NCBI GenBank assembly: GCA_014650415.1
Contig: BMUX01000006.1
Span: 372,001-436,000, forward strand
DNA length: 64,000 nucleotides
Direction: 5' to 3'
DNA from: Streptomyces spiroverticillatus
Lineage (GTDB): Bacteria; Actinomycetota; Actinomycetes; Streptomycetales; Streptomycetaceae
Shown: one piece after another, positions 18,586-26,759 of the stretch
Layout: every line of letters begins with the position of its first letter
Position numbering within the stretch: position 1 is the stretch's first letter
Made by a program: the position numbers and the translations under genes
Notes under the pieces: model-generated
Seen by the model: the letters and a program-made list of their open reading frames with translations, nothing else
What the model was told of the DNA's origin: nothing
Database searches by the model: none

Positions 18586-21266
18586 CACACCCAAGTCCGG
18601 GGGCGGAGGCGGTTGGCCCGCTCCACCAGGTCGATCCTCTCGTCGCCGCGCTGCGCGAGCCGTGCGAGCACCCGGTACGAGCGTTCCAGCCCGAAGCGCA
18701 GGCCCCGCTCGTCCAGCGGGCTGCCGAGCAGCGCGGTCTGCACGGGGCGGGCCCCGTGCCCACCGGAGAGTACCCAGTCAAGTGCCGTACCCAGCACTTC
18801 GGTGGCCAACTGCTCGCGGCGCACCGCGTCCAGGCCGAAGCCCTGGAGGGCCTCCACCTGGGCGGCGGACGCCAGTAGATCGTCGATCAACGGCTCGTGC
18901 GCGGCGCGCCGCCGCAGCCTCGCCCGTACGGCCGCCACGCGTGCCGCCGTGTAGTGGATCGACGCCTCGGGCACCGACTCCAGCGTCCGTACGGAGCCGG
19001 GCCGGTCGCCCGCGGCGAGCTGCACCCGGGCCAGGCCGAACGCGGCGCTCACATAACTGGGGTCGGTGGTCCATACCAGGCGGTAGTACTCGGCGGCGTT
19101 GTCGAGCTGGCCCAGCACCTCCGCGCACACCGCGAGCGCCAGCTTCGGCGCGGCCTCGCCGGGGAACGCGTCGTAGATCGCGTCGAAGGACAGGGCCGCC
19201 GTCTCGTTGTCACCGGCCGTCAGGGCCGCGACGCCCCGGTACCAGACCACCCGCCAGTCGTCCGGGTACGCGGCCTCCAGATCGGCCAGGGTCTGTGAGG
19301 CGGTGGGCAGTTCACCCATCTCCAGGCGGGCCCGCAGCTCGCGCAGCCGCCGCTCCACCGAGTCGCCCGGCGCCTGCTGGAGCGCCGAGATCAGCTCGGC
19401 CGGGGCGGAGGCCATCAGGCCCGCCAGGAACCCGGCGTTCGGGTCGTTCGGGTCCACCCGGGGCACCGGCAGCGCCAGCGCGGTGGTGGCGGCGTGCAGG
19501 GGCTGGAGGTAGGTGGCGGCGCTCTCCGGCGCCACGGAGGCGGCCGCTCCGGGCGGGGCCGGAGGTGCGCCGGGCGGGGCCTGAGGTGCGGGTGGGGCGC
19601 CGGGGACACCGGGGGCACCGGGGGCTTGATGCGGCACCTGGAGTGCGCCCTGGGTGGGGGCGTGGGCGACGGCCTGGGCGGACTGCTGCGCCGGGATCAG
19701 CGCCGGGGCGCTCGGCTGCGCCGGAAGCTTCCCGCCCCGCCTGGCCCTGCGCGGCGCAGGCAGGGAACGTACGCCCAACTGCGAAACGGAACCCGTCAGT
19801 TCGGCGAACAGCCCCGTGTCCGTGACCCGCAGCTCCGGGCCGAACAGCGTGGACAGCGACGGCCGGGGCCGGCCCGTCTGGAGCGCCACGACCTCCCGCA
19901 GCACGCCCGTCAGCTGATCCGCCATCTCCGATGCGGAGGCGAACCGGCGGGCCGGGTCCGGGTCGGTGGCCCGGACCAGAAGGCGGTAGAAGGACTCGTA
20001 CTGATGGAAGACCGGAATGTTGTCCGGGTCCGGGAGGGAGTCCACGAAGACGTTCGTGTAGCCCTGGAAGTCGAAGGTCAGGACGGCCAGCGTGCGCGCC
20101 ACCGTGTACAGGTCGGAGGCGACCGAGGGGCCGAGCTCGGCGACCTCGGGGGCCTGGTAGCCGACCGTGCCGTAGATCGCGGACTCGTCGTCGTCCATGC
20201 GGCGCACCGCGCCCATGTCGATCAGCTTGAGCTGGTCCTGCTGCTGGATCGCGTTGTCGACCTTGAAGTCGCAGTACAGGAGATTGCGGCTGTGCAGGTG
20301 GCCGAGGGCCTCGAGTGCCTCGATGCCGTACGCACAGGCCTGCTCGACCGGCAGCGGGTCGCGCTTGCCGCCGGTGTCCCGGCGCTCGTTGGCGATCTCC
20401 TTGAGGGACTTGCCGCCCACGTACTCCATGACGATGTAGCCGTCGAGGGAGCCCGTGCGGGTGTCCAGGTGCTCCACGAAGTTGTAGATGCGCACGATGT
20501 TGGAGTGCTCGATCTCCGCGAGGAAGCGGCGCTCGGAGATCGCGGCGGCCATCGCGTCCTGGTCGCCCGTGTCCAGGAGGCCCTTGAGGACCACCCAGCG
20601 GTCGGACACCGCCTTGTCGACGGCGAGGTAGACCCAGCCGAGACCGCCGTGCGCCAGACAGCCCACGACCTCGTACTGGCCGTGCACCACGTCGCCCGTG
20701 CTCAGCTTCGGGACGAAGGAGTACGGGTTGCCGCACTTGGTGCAGAAACCTTCCGTTCGCCCGGTCTTGGTGCCGCGGGAACGGCCCACCGGGGCACCGC
20801 ACTCGGAGCGCGAGCAGAACCGCTTGCGCTCGGGCACCTCCGGGTTCTCCATGATCGCCGTACGGGGGTCGGGGCGCGGCACCTCCGGCACGGTGACCAG
20901 GCCCGCCCCGAGGCGGTTGCGCCCCGAGGCGGCGGTCGACTTGCCCGAGGAGCGCACGGAGACCGAACGGGACGTCGTCGCACCGGACAGCGCCCGCGAG
21001 AGCCTGCCGGAGACGGAGCGGCGGGAGGTCGCCGAGCGGGAGGAACGCGACGCCTGGGAGGACGCCCGTGAACTGCTCTGCACGGAGCTGCTGCCCGAGC
21101 CCCGGGAGGAGGCCTTGCCGCCGCCCGTGATGCCCGTGGCGGTCGCCGCGATCATGCCGTTCGGCGACACCACGGGGGCGAGCCCGCAGGTGTCGCAGTA
21201 CAGCTCGCCGCCGCCCATGTCCTCGTAGTTGCCCCCGCAACCGGGGCGCTGGCAGGTCGTACTCAT
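18585..21266 (-). CDS. pknG: PknG-like serine/threonine protein kinase
   Basis: The 893-residue protein starts at ATG 21266, overlapping the upstream stop (TGATG). It has an N-terminal zinc ribbon (CQRPGCGGNYEDMGGGELYCDTCG), a Ser/Arg-rich disordered stretch (about 45-115), and a rubredoxin-like Cys module (CSRSECGAPV...CTKCGNPY). The kinase domain follows, with G-loop LAHGGLGWVYLA, Lys in WVVLKGLL, catalytic loop YCDFKVDN, metal site IDMGAV and TVGYQAPEV. A C-terminal TPR region comes after a Pro/Ala-rich linker. Rubredoxin-kinase-TPR is the PknG layout. In mycobacteria and corynebacteria PknG is controlled by GlnX/GlnH and phosphorylates GarA/OdhI to tune 2-oxoglutarate dehydrogenase. The DMG in place of DFG and no HRD Arg are usual for PknG. 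Confidence 0.92.
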   Translation of the reverse strand: MSTTCQRPGCGGNYEDMGGGELYCDTCGLAPVVSPNGMIAATATGITGGGKASSRGSGSSSVQSSSRASSQASRSSRSATSRRSVSGRLSRALSGATTSRSVSVRSSGKSTAASGRNRLGAGLVTVPEVPRPDPRTAIMENPEVPERKRFCSRSECGAPVGRSRGTKTGRTEGFCTKCGNPYSFVPKLSTGDVVHGQYEVVGCLAHGGLGWVYLAVDKAVSDRWVVLKGLLDTGDQDAMAAAISERRFLAEIEHSNIVRIYNFVEHLDTRTGSLDGYIVMEYVGGKSLKEIANERRDTGGKRDPLPVEQACAYGIEALEALGHLHSRNLLYCDFKVDNAIQQQDQLKLIDMGAVRRMDDDESAIYGTVGYQAPEVAELGPSVASDLYTVARTLAVLTFDFQGYTNVFVDSLPDPDNIPVFHQYESFYRLLVRATDPDPARRFASASEMADQLTGVLREVVALQTGRPRPSLSTLFGPELRVTDTGLFAELTGSVSQLGVRSLPAPRRARRGGKLPAQPSAPALIPAQQSAQAVAHAPTQGALQVPHQAPGAPGVPGAPPAPQAPPGAPPAPPGAAASVAPESAATYLQPLHAATTALALPVPRVDPNDPNAGFLAGLMASAPAELISALQQAPGDSVERRLRELRARLEMGELPTASQTLADLEAAYPDDWRVVWYRGVAALTAGDNETAALSFDAIYDAFPGEAAPKLALAVCAEVLGQLDNAAEYYRLVWTTDPSYVSAAFGLARVQLAAGDRPGSVRTLESVPEASIHYTAARVAAVRARLRRRAAHEPLIDDLLASAAQVEALQGFGLDAVRREQLATEVLGTALDWVLSGGHGARPVQTALLGSPLDERGLRFGLERSYRVLARLAQRGDERIDLVERANRLRPRTWV

Positions 21267-22630
21267 CAATTACCCCCGTTGGTGCGGTCGTTGGGCCCGG
21301 TGACGGAGCTGTTGGGGCCGGTGGTGGGCCGTGGCGCGAGGACGTCCCGCGCCGTCTCCTGGTAGCGCAGCACCGCCTGCTCGGCGACCCGCAGGTCGCA
21401 CGGGGCGCTCCACAGCATGCGGCGGGCCGCGTCGTAGCGCTCGATGAGCTGCGGGTCCTCGGCCATGCCGTGCCGGGCCACCTTCGCCCGGTACGCGTCC
21501 AGCCTGCCGCGCAGCTCGGCGCGCACCGCCAGCGGCGCGGTGACCGCCGTCAACGACTCGCGGGCGCGCAGCAGTTCGCTCTCCGCGTCGCGCTCCAGGG
21601 AGTCGAGCAGCGGCGACAGCCGGTGCCACTGGGCGCGCCTGCGGTACTCGGCGGCCGTGGCGAGCAGCTCCTGGAGGGCGGTCGGCGGGCCGCTCACCGC
21701 GGGCACCTCGGAGGCGGCGATCTTCGCGAGGACCTCGCCGCGCGCCGATCTCGCCTCGGTGAGGGTGCGGTCCGCGCGCGAGAGCACGTCCCGCAGCTGC
21801 ACGAGGCGCTGCTCGGCGTCCTGCCGTACGGTCAGCACCGCGTCGACCTCCCGGCGCACCTCCTCCAGGGCGCGCGCCGCACGGTCGTAGCGGTCGGTGT
21901 CGGGGCGGCCGCCGCCGGGGGCCGAACTCCCGGGCGCCGGACGCCAGAAGGCCAGCGGGTCGGAGACCACCTGGGAGCGCAGCAGCGTCAGCTCCTGGGT
22001 GATCGACTCCAGGTCGTCGCCCGCCGGGTGCTCGCCGGGGCGCACCCCCACCGAGTGCGCCAGCGAACGCGTGCGGTGCAGCTCCGCCGCCAGGAGGTCT
22101 ATCCGGGCGGGCAGCGCCGACCACACGGCGTCGGCCGCCACCACCATGTCGAGGGAGGAGGCGTACAGGTCGTTCATCCGGCCCACCAGGTCGGCGAGCG
22201 AGAACTGCTCCGACAGCTTCGCCGGGCCCGTGATCGACGCCGGGTGGCCGTGCGCGTGCGCCCCGCCGGAGACGGTGACGCCCTCGCCGGTGAGGACGTC
22301 GGTCAGCTCCACCAGGTCCTCGCGGCTGGGCCAGCGCCGCCTGGCCCGCACCTCACGGGCGCCCTCCAGCGCCGCCGTGTACGCGTCGAAGTACGTCCAC
22401 AGCAGCGTGATCGACTGCTCGGCGGACGCCCACCGGTCCTTGGTGACCCCGGTCAGCTCCGCCCCCTCCAGCAGGCGGCGGCCCGCATGGTCCTGGAGGG
22501 CGAGCAACGACGTCTCGATCGCCTCGTGCTCGGCGCCGAGCCGCGCCAGCGCGCGGTCGGCCTGGTCCCGGTCGAGCACCGGGCCCCGGGCGCTGCCCGC
22601 CGAGCCGGGGGACGATCCAGCGACGCCCAT
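21266..22630 (-). CDS. Helical coiled-coil protein of unknown function in the PknG operon
   Basis: The 454-residue protein starts at ATG 22630 with a good site (GGAGAGGTG). It is almost entirely helical, with heptad-like Leu/Ala/Glu runs over about residues 240-430 (such as VRREVDAVLTVRQDAEQRLVQLRDVLSRAD). It has no membrane segment and no enzymatic motif that I recognise. Its stop overlaps the pknG start (TGATG), so the products are made in equal measure and may bind each other. A role as adaptor between the membrane sensor pair and the kinase is inference from position only. Confidence 0.75.
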   Translation of the reverse strand: MGVAGSSPGSAGSARGPVLDRDQADRALARLGAEHEAIETSLLALQDHAGRRLLEGAELTGVTKDRWASAEQSITLLWTYFDAYTAALEGAREVRARRRWPSREDLVELTDVLTGEGVTVSGGAHAHGHPASITGPAKLSEQFSLADLVGRMNDLYASSLDMVVAADAVWSALPARIDLLAAELHRTRSLAHSVGVRPGEHPAGDDLESITQELTLLRSQVVSDPLAFWRPAPGSSAPGGGRPDTDRYDRAARALEEVRREVDAVLTVRQDAEQRLVQLRDVLSRADRTLTEARSARGEVLAKIAASEVPAVSGPPTALQELLATAAEYRRRAQWHRLSPLLDSLERDAESELLRARESLTAVTAPLAVRAELRGRLDAYRAKVARHGMAEDPQLIERYDAARRMLWSAPCDLRVAEQAVLRYQETARDVLAPRPTTGPNSSVTGPNDRTNGGN

Positions 22631-22681
22631 CGATCACCTCTCCTGCCGTTCGTGCTTTTCGTTGCGGATCTCGCTGTGCGC

Positions 22682-22721
22682 GGTCCGTCGGTCCAGGAAC
22701 TGGTCCGTCAGTCCAGGAACT
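22682..22721. repeat. 20-bp tandem duplication spanning the glnH-like stop codon
   Basis: Two copies, GGTCCGTCGGTCCAGGAACT (22682-22701) and GGTCCGTCAGTCCAGGAACT (22702-22721), differ at one base. That base (22710) creates the TGA stop of the overlapping minus-strand gene. Without it the frame would read into the other copy. Confidence 0.85.
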
Positions 22722-23814
22722 TCGGGGCCGGCGGGCCGGTGAGCCCCTTCAGGTCCTTCGACAGCCACTGGCCGTACGACTCCTGCCACGGCCCCTTGCC
22801 GTACGCCGCCAGCACCTTGTTGATCCGGCGCACCAGGTCGGTGGACTCCTTGTTCGTCGCGACGGCGTAGAACTCGGTGGTGAACGGCTCGGTGCCCTTC
22901 AGCTCGATCGCCGGGTCCTGCGCGGCCTGGCTGGCGGCCAGCGCGTTGTCCGTGACGATCGCGTCGACCTGGCCGAGCTGGAGGCGCACCAGGCAGTCCA
23001 GCTGGTTGGGGACCAGCAGCTCCGGAGTGTCGAACAGCGCGCCGTGGGACTCGGTCTTCATGGCGTCCAGGGCCGTGGAGCCCTTGGCCATGCAGACCTT
23101 CTTGCCCTTCAGGGAGTCGTCGTACCCGGTGATCTTGGACTCCTTGGGGGCCAGCACCTGCTGTCCCGCCTGGAAGTAGGCGTTGGAGAACGCCACCTTC
23201 TCAATCCGGTCGCAGTTGACCGTCATCGTGCGGACCACGATGTCGATCTTCCTGTCCTGGAGCAGCTTGATGCGCTGACTGGTGGGTATCGCCCGGTAGA
23301 TGACGGCGTCCTCGCTGCCCAGCACCTCCTTCGCGATGGCCTTCACGATGTCGATGTCGAAGCCCTCCAGCTTGCCGGAGGCCGGATTGCGGTAGCCCCA
23401 GCGGTAGCTGTTCTGGTCGACGCCGGCGATCAGCTTGCCGCGTGCCTTGATCTTCGCGATCGTGTCGCCGTCCGCCGGGGACGGGCGCAGGCTCCGCTCG
23501 GGCTCCTGGCACGCCGGGGCCTTCGCGGCGGCCTGGGCGGCCGTACCGCTGCCCGAGCTCACCCTGTCCGCGGCGTGCTCGGCGGGCAGCGGCAGCACCG
23601 CGACACCCGCCGTCAGCGCCACCGCGGCACCCAGGGCGACCAGGCCGAGACGCCAACCGCCGCGCAGTGTCCGTGACGTCGCGCGCGCGGGGTTGTCCCC
23701 GTGCGTCCCGGCGCCGTCGGCACCGGGCCGTGCTCCGCTCGTGCTCATCGCGCTCCCCTCGGCCACCGTGTTCTCGTGCGCACCGTGCGCGTCGCGTCCC
23801 CTCATCCGCCGCAT
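22708..23814 (-). CDS. GlnH-like glutamate/amino-acid solute-binding protein, membrane anchored
   Basis: The SBP_bac_3 fold spans about residues 110-368 (GDTIAKIKARGKLIAGVD..., GFDIDIVKAIAKEVLG, VVRTMTVNCDRIEKVAFSNAYF). The Arg of the amino-acid pocket is in the VVRTMT segment. The start is ambiguous. ATG 23814 overlaps the upstream stop (TGATG) and has GGAG at 8 bases; ATG 23748 has GAGGGGAG. A hydrophobic segment (GLVALGAAVALTAGVAVL) lacks a lipobox Cys, so it is anchored by a helix rather than a lipid, unlike mycobacterial GlnH. There is no ABC permease nearby. Together with the GlnX-like protein it probably senses extracellular amino acid for PknG. Confidence 0.85.
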   Translation of the reverse strand: MRRMRGRDAHGAHENTVAEGSAMSTSGARPGADGAGTHGDNPARATSRTLRGGWRLGLVALGAAVALTAGVAVLPLPAEHAADRVSSGSGTAAQAAAKAPACQEPERSLRPSPADGDTIAKIKARGKLIAGVDQNSYRWGYRNPASGKLEGFDIDIVKAIAKEVLGSEDAVIYRAIPTSQRIKLLQDRKIDIVVRTMTVNCDRIEKVAFSNAYFQAGQQVLAPKESKITGYDDSLKGKKVCMAKGSTALDAMKTESHGALFDTPELLVPNQLDCLVRLQLGQVDAIVTDNALAASQAAQDPAIELKGTEPFTTEFYAVATNKESTDLVRRINKVLAAYGKGPWQESYGQWLSKDLKGLTGPPAPKFLD

Positions 23815-25271
23815 CACCTGAACTCCGAAAGCCTGCGCCCGATGCCCAGCAGCGCCGCGGCGGCCGCCAGTACGGCCAGCACGGCCGCCCCGATCGCGAG
23901 TCCGGAGAGGGCGCCCCTGCCGTCCTCGGCCGCCTCGGTGAACTCCCGCTGCTCCCAGGCCAGCGCCGTCGCCAGCGCCTGGTCGACCTTGGCGAAGGAC
24001 TGGCCGGTCGAGCCGGAGGCGCCGATGACCTTCTCCAGCGCCGCGTCGTAGTCGCCCTGGTTGTCGGTGGCGCGGGCGTCCTTGTGCTGGGTCTTCCAGG
24101 CCTTCACGCTGTCCGCGGCCTTCTGTACCGGGCCCTTGCCGCCGTCGTCGTCGGCGAGCTCCCCGGCCTTCGCCAGCTGCTTCTCCAGGTCGGCCATGCC
24201 GCTGGTGTAGTCGGCCTCGTACTTGTCGTCGCCGCTCGTGGTGGTGACCGCGCCGCGCGAGACCAGGGTGAGGTTCTCGTTCGCCCGCGCCTGGAGGGAA
24301 CTGATCCGGGCGTCGCTGAGCACCTTCAGCGATTCCTGTCCGTACGTCTTGGAGTCGTTCAGCCCGGAGGACGCCAGGGTGTGCCCGACCACCAGCCACA
24401 GCAGCACGGCCAGCGAGGCGGCGGACGCCCCCAGCAGACCGTGGTTGAACACCCGGTTGGTGCGGCGGTAGTTGCGCAGCTGGGCCCAGCCGAGGCCGCC
24501 CAGCGCCAGCACCCCGAGCCCGAGCGCCACGTACGGCCAGGCCGTCGCGTCGTCGTAGTCGCGGTAGAGGCGGTCGGTCTCCTCGTCGTACAGCTTCTTC
24601 GCGGCGGGCAGCAGCTGGGTGGTCATCCGCTCGTTCGCATACCGCAGGTAGGCGCCGCCGAGCGGCAGGCCCTGGCGGTTGTTGGCGCGGGCCCGCTCGA
24701 TGAGGCCCGTGTACGCGGGGAGCTGCTGGTTCAGCCGGGCGATCTGCTGGCCCGACGTGCTCGTGCTGGAGGTGTTCGCCGCGGCCTTGACCAGCAGGCG
24801 GGAGGCCTCGGCGATGTCGTCGTTGTACTGCTTGATCACCAACGGCGGTTCCTGCGCGCCCGCGAGGAAACCGCTGGCGGCGGCCGTGTCGGCGTCGGCG
24901 AGGGAGCGGTAGATGCTCGCGGCGTCCGCCGACAGCGGCTGACTGCGCGTCACCACGTCGTCGGCGGCGGACTTCCGGTCGGCGACCTGCCAGGCCGTCA
25001 CCGCCCCGAACGCGATCACCAGCGCGGCCAGCACGGCCCCGATGACCCGCAGCCGGCCCGGCTCGGTCGTCGCGGCGGCACGCAGCCGGTCCATGCCCTC
25101 GGACCAGGCGCTGCCGCGGGCGGGCGGCGGTTGGTGCGGTGCAAGCGGCCCGGGCGCACCGGACGTGCCGGGTGCGCCGGACGCGGGCGCTCCGGACGCG
25201 GACGCGCCGGACGCGGTGGGCGTCGGTACCACGGCGGTCCCCCCTGGGCCGCCCATCGGCGGGTGTGCCAC
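23814..25271 (-). CDS. GlnX-like four-helix membrane sensor
   Basis: The 485-residue protein starts at GTG 25271, chosen for GGGGGAGG immediately upstream. A Pro/Ala/Ser/Gly-rich cytoplasmic N-terminus (about 75 residues) comes first. Four membrane helices follow (VIGAVLAALVIAFGAVTAW; YVALGLGVLALGGLGWAQL; AASLAVLLWLVVGHTLAS; LAIGAAVLAVLAAAAALLG). They enclose two helical extracytoplasmic domains of about 150 and 170 residues. This matches GlnX of the mycobacterial glnX-glnH-pknG locus, a tandem sensor that interacts with GlnH outside and passes a signal inward. It is the first gene of the operon. Confidence 0.82.
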   Translation of the reverse strand: MAHPPMGGPGGTAVVPTPTASGASASGAPASGAPGTSGAPGPLAPHQPPPARGSAWSEGMDRLRAAATTEPGRLRVIGAVLAALVIAFGAVTAWQVADRKSAADDVVTRSQPLSADAASIYRSLADADTAAASGFLAGAQEPPLVIKQYNDDIAEASRLLVKAAANTSSTSTSGQQIARLNQQLPAYTGLIERARANNRQGLPLGGAYLRYANERMTTQLLPAAKKLYDEETDRLYRDYDDATAWPYVALGLGVLALGGLGWAQLRNYRRTNRVFNHGLLGASAASLAVLLWLVVGHTLASSGLNDSKTYGQESLKVLSDARISSLQARANENLTLVSRGAVTTTSGDDKYEADYTSGMADLEKQLAKAGELADDDGGKGPVQKAADSVKAWKTQHKDARATDNQGDYDAALEKVIGASGSTGQSFAKVDQALATALAWEQREFTEAAEDGRGALSGLAIGAAVLAVLAAAAALLGIGRRLSEFR

Positions 25272-25332
25272 GAGACCTCCCCCTCGGTCGTGGACGGCTG
25301 GCCCGCCCTCCGGCGGGCTCCCTCGACATGAA

Positions 25333-25359
25333 TACGTCTCAGAGATCCGTTTGGTTCCC
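25333..25359 (-). promoter_or_regulatory. Candidate ECF-sigma promoter for the PknG operon
   Basis: On the minus strand GGGAAC is followed after exactly 18 bases by GTATT, close to the GGGAAT-N18-GTT layout of SigR-like ECF promoters. It would give a leader of roughly 50-60 bases before the GlnX-like start. This is pattern matching only. Confidence 0.3.
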
Positions 25360-25766
25360 GTTCGGAACCCGGGAGGGGGTCCGGTCGTTGCCCAATTCGC
25401 GCCAGGGACATGCCACTTAGCGGCTGATCCTATGCGCCGATCCGCCCCCGGACCATGGCCCCCAAACCCCGGCCCGTCTCGTCCCCATATGAGCCGGGCC
25501 CTGCCATGGCCCCCCTTGGGCAGCGCCCCCCTTCCGCCGCCGTCCCCTTGGGCGGCGGGGCCGCCTATTCCGCCCAGCCCCCTTGGGCGGCGGGGCCGCC
25601 CCCCGGGGGCGGGACGGGCGGGCAAGGGGGCGGCCCGCCCGATCCGGGCCCACCCCGACACCGCCCCCTGCCCGCACCCACCGGCACCGGCCAAGCCCCG
25701 ACACCCCCCGGCCCACCCCCGCACCGGCCGCGACCGCGCGAGGGGCCGAGCCCCACCCCGTACCCC
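25360..25766. other. Non-coding, C/G-tract-rich spacer with direct repeats and hairpins
   Basis: No credible gene is present. On the plus strand the region is dominated by C-runs. A 22-bp exact direct repeat, CCCCTTGGGCGGCGGGGCCGCC, occurs at 25544-25565 and 25579-25600. A GC-only hairpin (CCGCCCC/GGGGCGG around 25597-25612) and GGCGGCCCGCC near 25630 follow. These can terminate csnK transcription coming from the right. The 3' 160 bases before the kinase stop are Pro-codon-like C-rich sequence with no further feature. Confidence 0.55.
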
Positions 25767-26759
25767 CTACACGTAGTGCTCGCGCAACACCCGCCGCACA
25801 GCGGACGCCGCCCCCACCACATCCAGCCCCAACAGCGCAGCCCCCAGCACCGGCGCCGCCGTCACCACCCGCACCTCCGCCTTCGGCGCCCGCTCCGCCA
25901 GCAGCGAGGCGATCCGTGTGTCCAGCTCCGGATGCCGTGCCGCCAGCACACTCCCGCCCAGCAGTACGGGCGCCTCCTCCTCCAGGAGGCCGAGCCGCCC
26001 GAGCGCCACGGACGCCATCGCGACGACCTCGTCCGCCAGCCGGTGCACCAGGGAGCGCGCGACCGCGTCCCCCGCCGCACTCACCGCGAACACCAGCGGT
26101 GCCGCCTCGTGCAGCCGCACCGCGGGGATGCGCCCCAGGTGCAGCGCCTCCACGAGGGCGTACATGGACTCCACCCCGTAGTGCGCGGGCAGCACCGAGG
26201 AGAGGGCCGTCGGCCCGCCCCGCCCGTCCTCCGCCCGCGAGGCGAACCACATTGCCTCGTCGGCGAGGCCGCCGCCCCCGCCCCAGTCCCCGGAGATCTT
26301 CCCGATCGCCGGGAAGCGGGCGGTGCGCCCGTCGGGCAGCATGCCGACGCAGTTGATGCCCGCCCCGCACACCACCGCGACACCGCGCGGCTCGTCCACA
26401 CCCGCGCGCAGGATCGCGAAGGTGTCGTTGTAGACCTCGGTCGTACGCCCCCAGCCGCGCGCCTGCACGGCAGCCGCCAACTCCGCCTCCTCGACCGGGA
26501 GATCGGCGTTGGCCAGGCAGGCCGACACATGGTCGACGCCCTCGACACCGGCTGCCGACAGTGCCGCCCCGACCGCCGCCGCGAGCGCGTCGACCGCCAC
26601 CTGCAGCCCCACCAGGGGCGGCTGGAAACCGCCGCCCCTGCCGGTGCCCAGGACCCGGCCGTCCGCGCCGATCACGGCGACGTCCGTCTTGCTGTTGCCC
26701 GCGTCGATCGCCAGGACGCTGCCGTCCTCGAACCGGTGTGGGGGAGTGCTCACGCCCAC
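25767..26759 (-). CDS. csnK: Amino-sugar kinase, BadF/BadG-type ATPase (CsnK)
   Basis: The 330-residue protein starts at GTG 26759, with GGGAG 8 bases upstream inside csnH (10-base overlap). It has an actin-like ATPase fold with phosphate-1 motif AIDAGNSKTDVAVIG and adenosine-side motifs GAGINCVGM and GDWGGGGGLADEA, as in N-acetylglucosamine kinase and the BadF/BcrAD group. It is the last gene of the csn operon. Because the sugar enters by an ABC transporter and not a PTS, this kinase is the likely source of the 6-phosphate needed by the GH4 enzyme. GlcN or GlcN-oligosaccharide is the inferred substrate. Confidence 0.85.
   Translation of the reverse strand: MGVSTPPHRFEDGSVLAIDAGNSKTDVAVIGADGRVLGTGRGGGFQPPLVGLQVAVDALAAAVGAALSAAGVEGVDHVSACLANADLPVEEAELAAAVQARGWGRTTEVYNDTFAILRAGVDEPRGVAVVCGAGINCVGMLPDGRTARFPAIGKISGDWGGGGGLADEAMWFASRAEDGRGGPTALSSVLPAHYGVESMYALVEALHLGRIPAVRLHEAAPLVFAVSAAGDAVARSLVHRLADEVVAMASVALGRLGLLEEEAPVLLGGSVLAARHPELDTRIASLLAERAPKAEVRVVTAAPVLGAALLGLDVVGAASAVRRVLREHYV

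Noticed and set aside
22708..23814. Classical glutamine ABC importer
   Set aside because: No permease or ATPase of the polar amino-acid class is adjacent. The neighbours are a GlnX-like sensor and PknG, so a sensing role fits better.
25272..25766. Small protein-coding genes in the C-rich spacer
   Set aside because: The open frames here encode Pro/Gly/Arg-only sequence with no ribosome site and persist in several frames at once, as expected from GC content.
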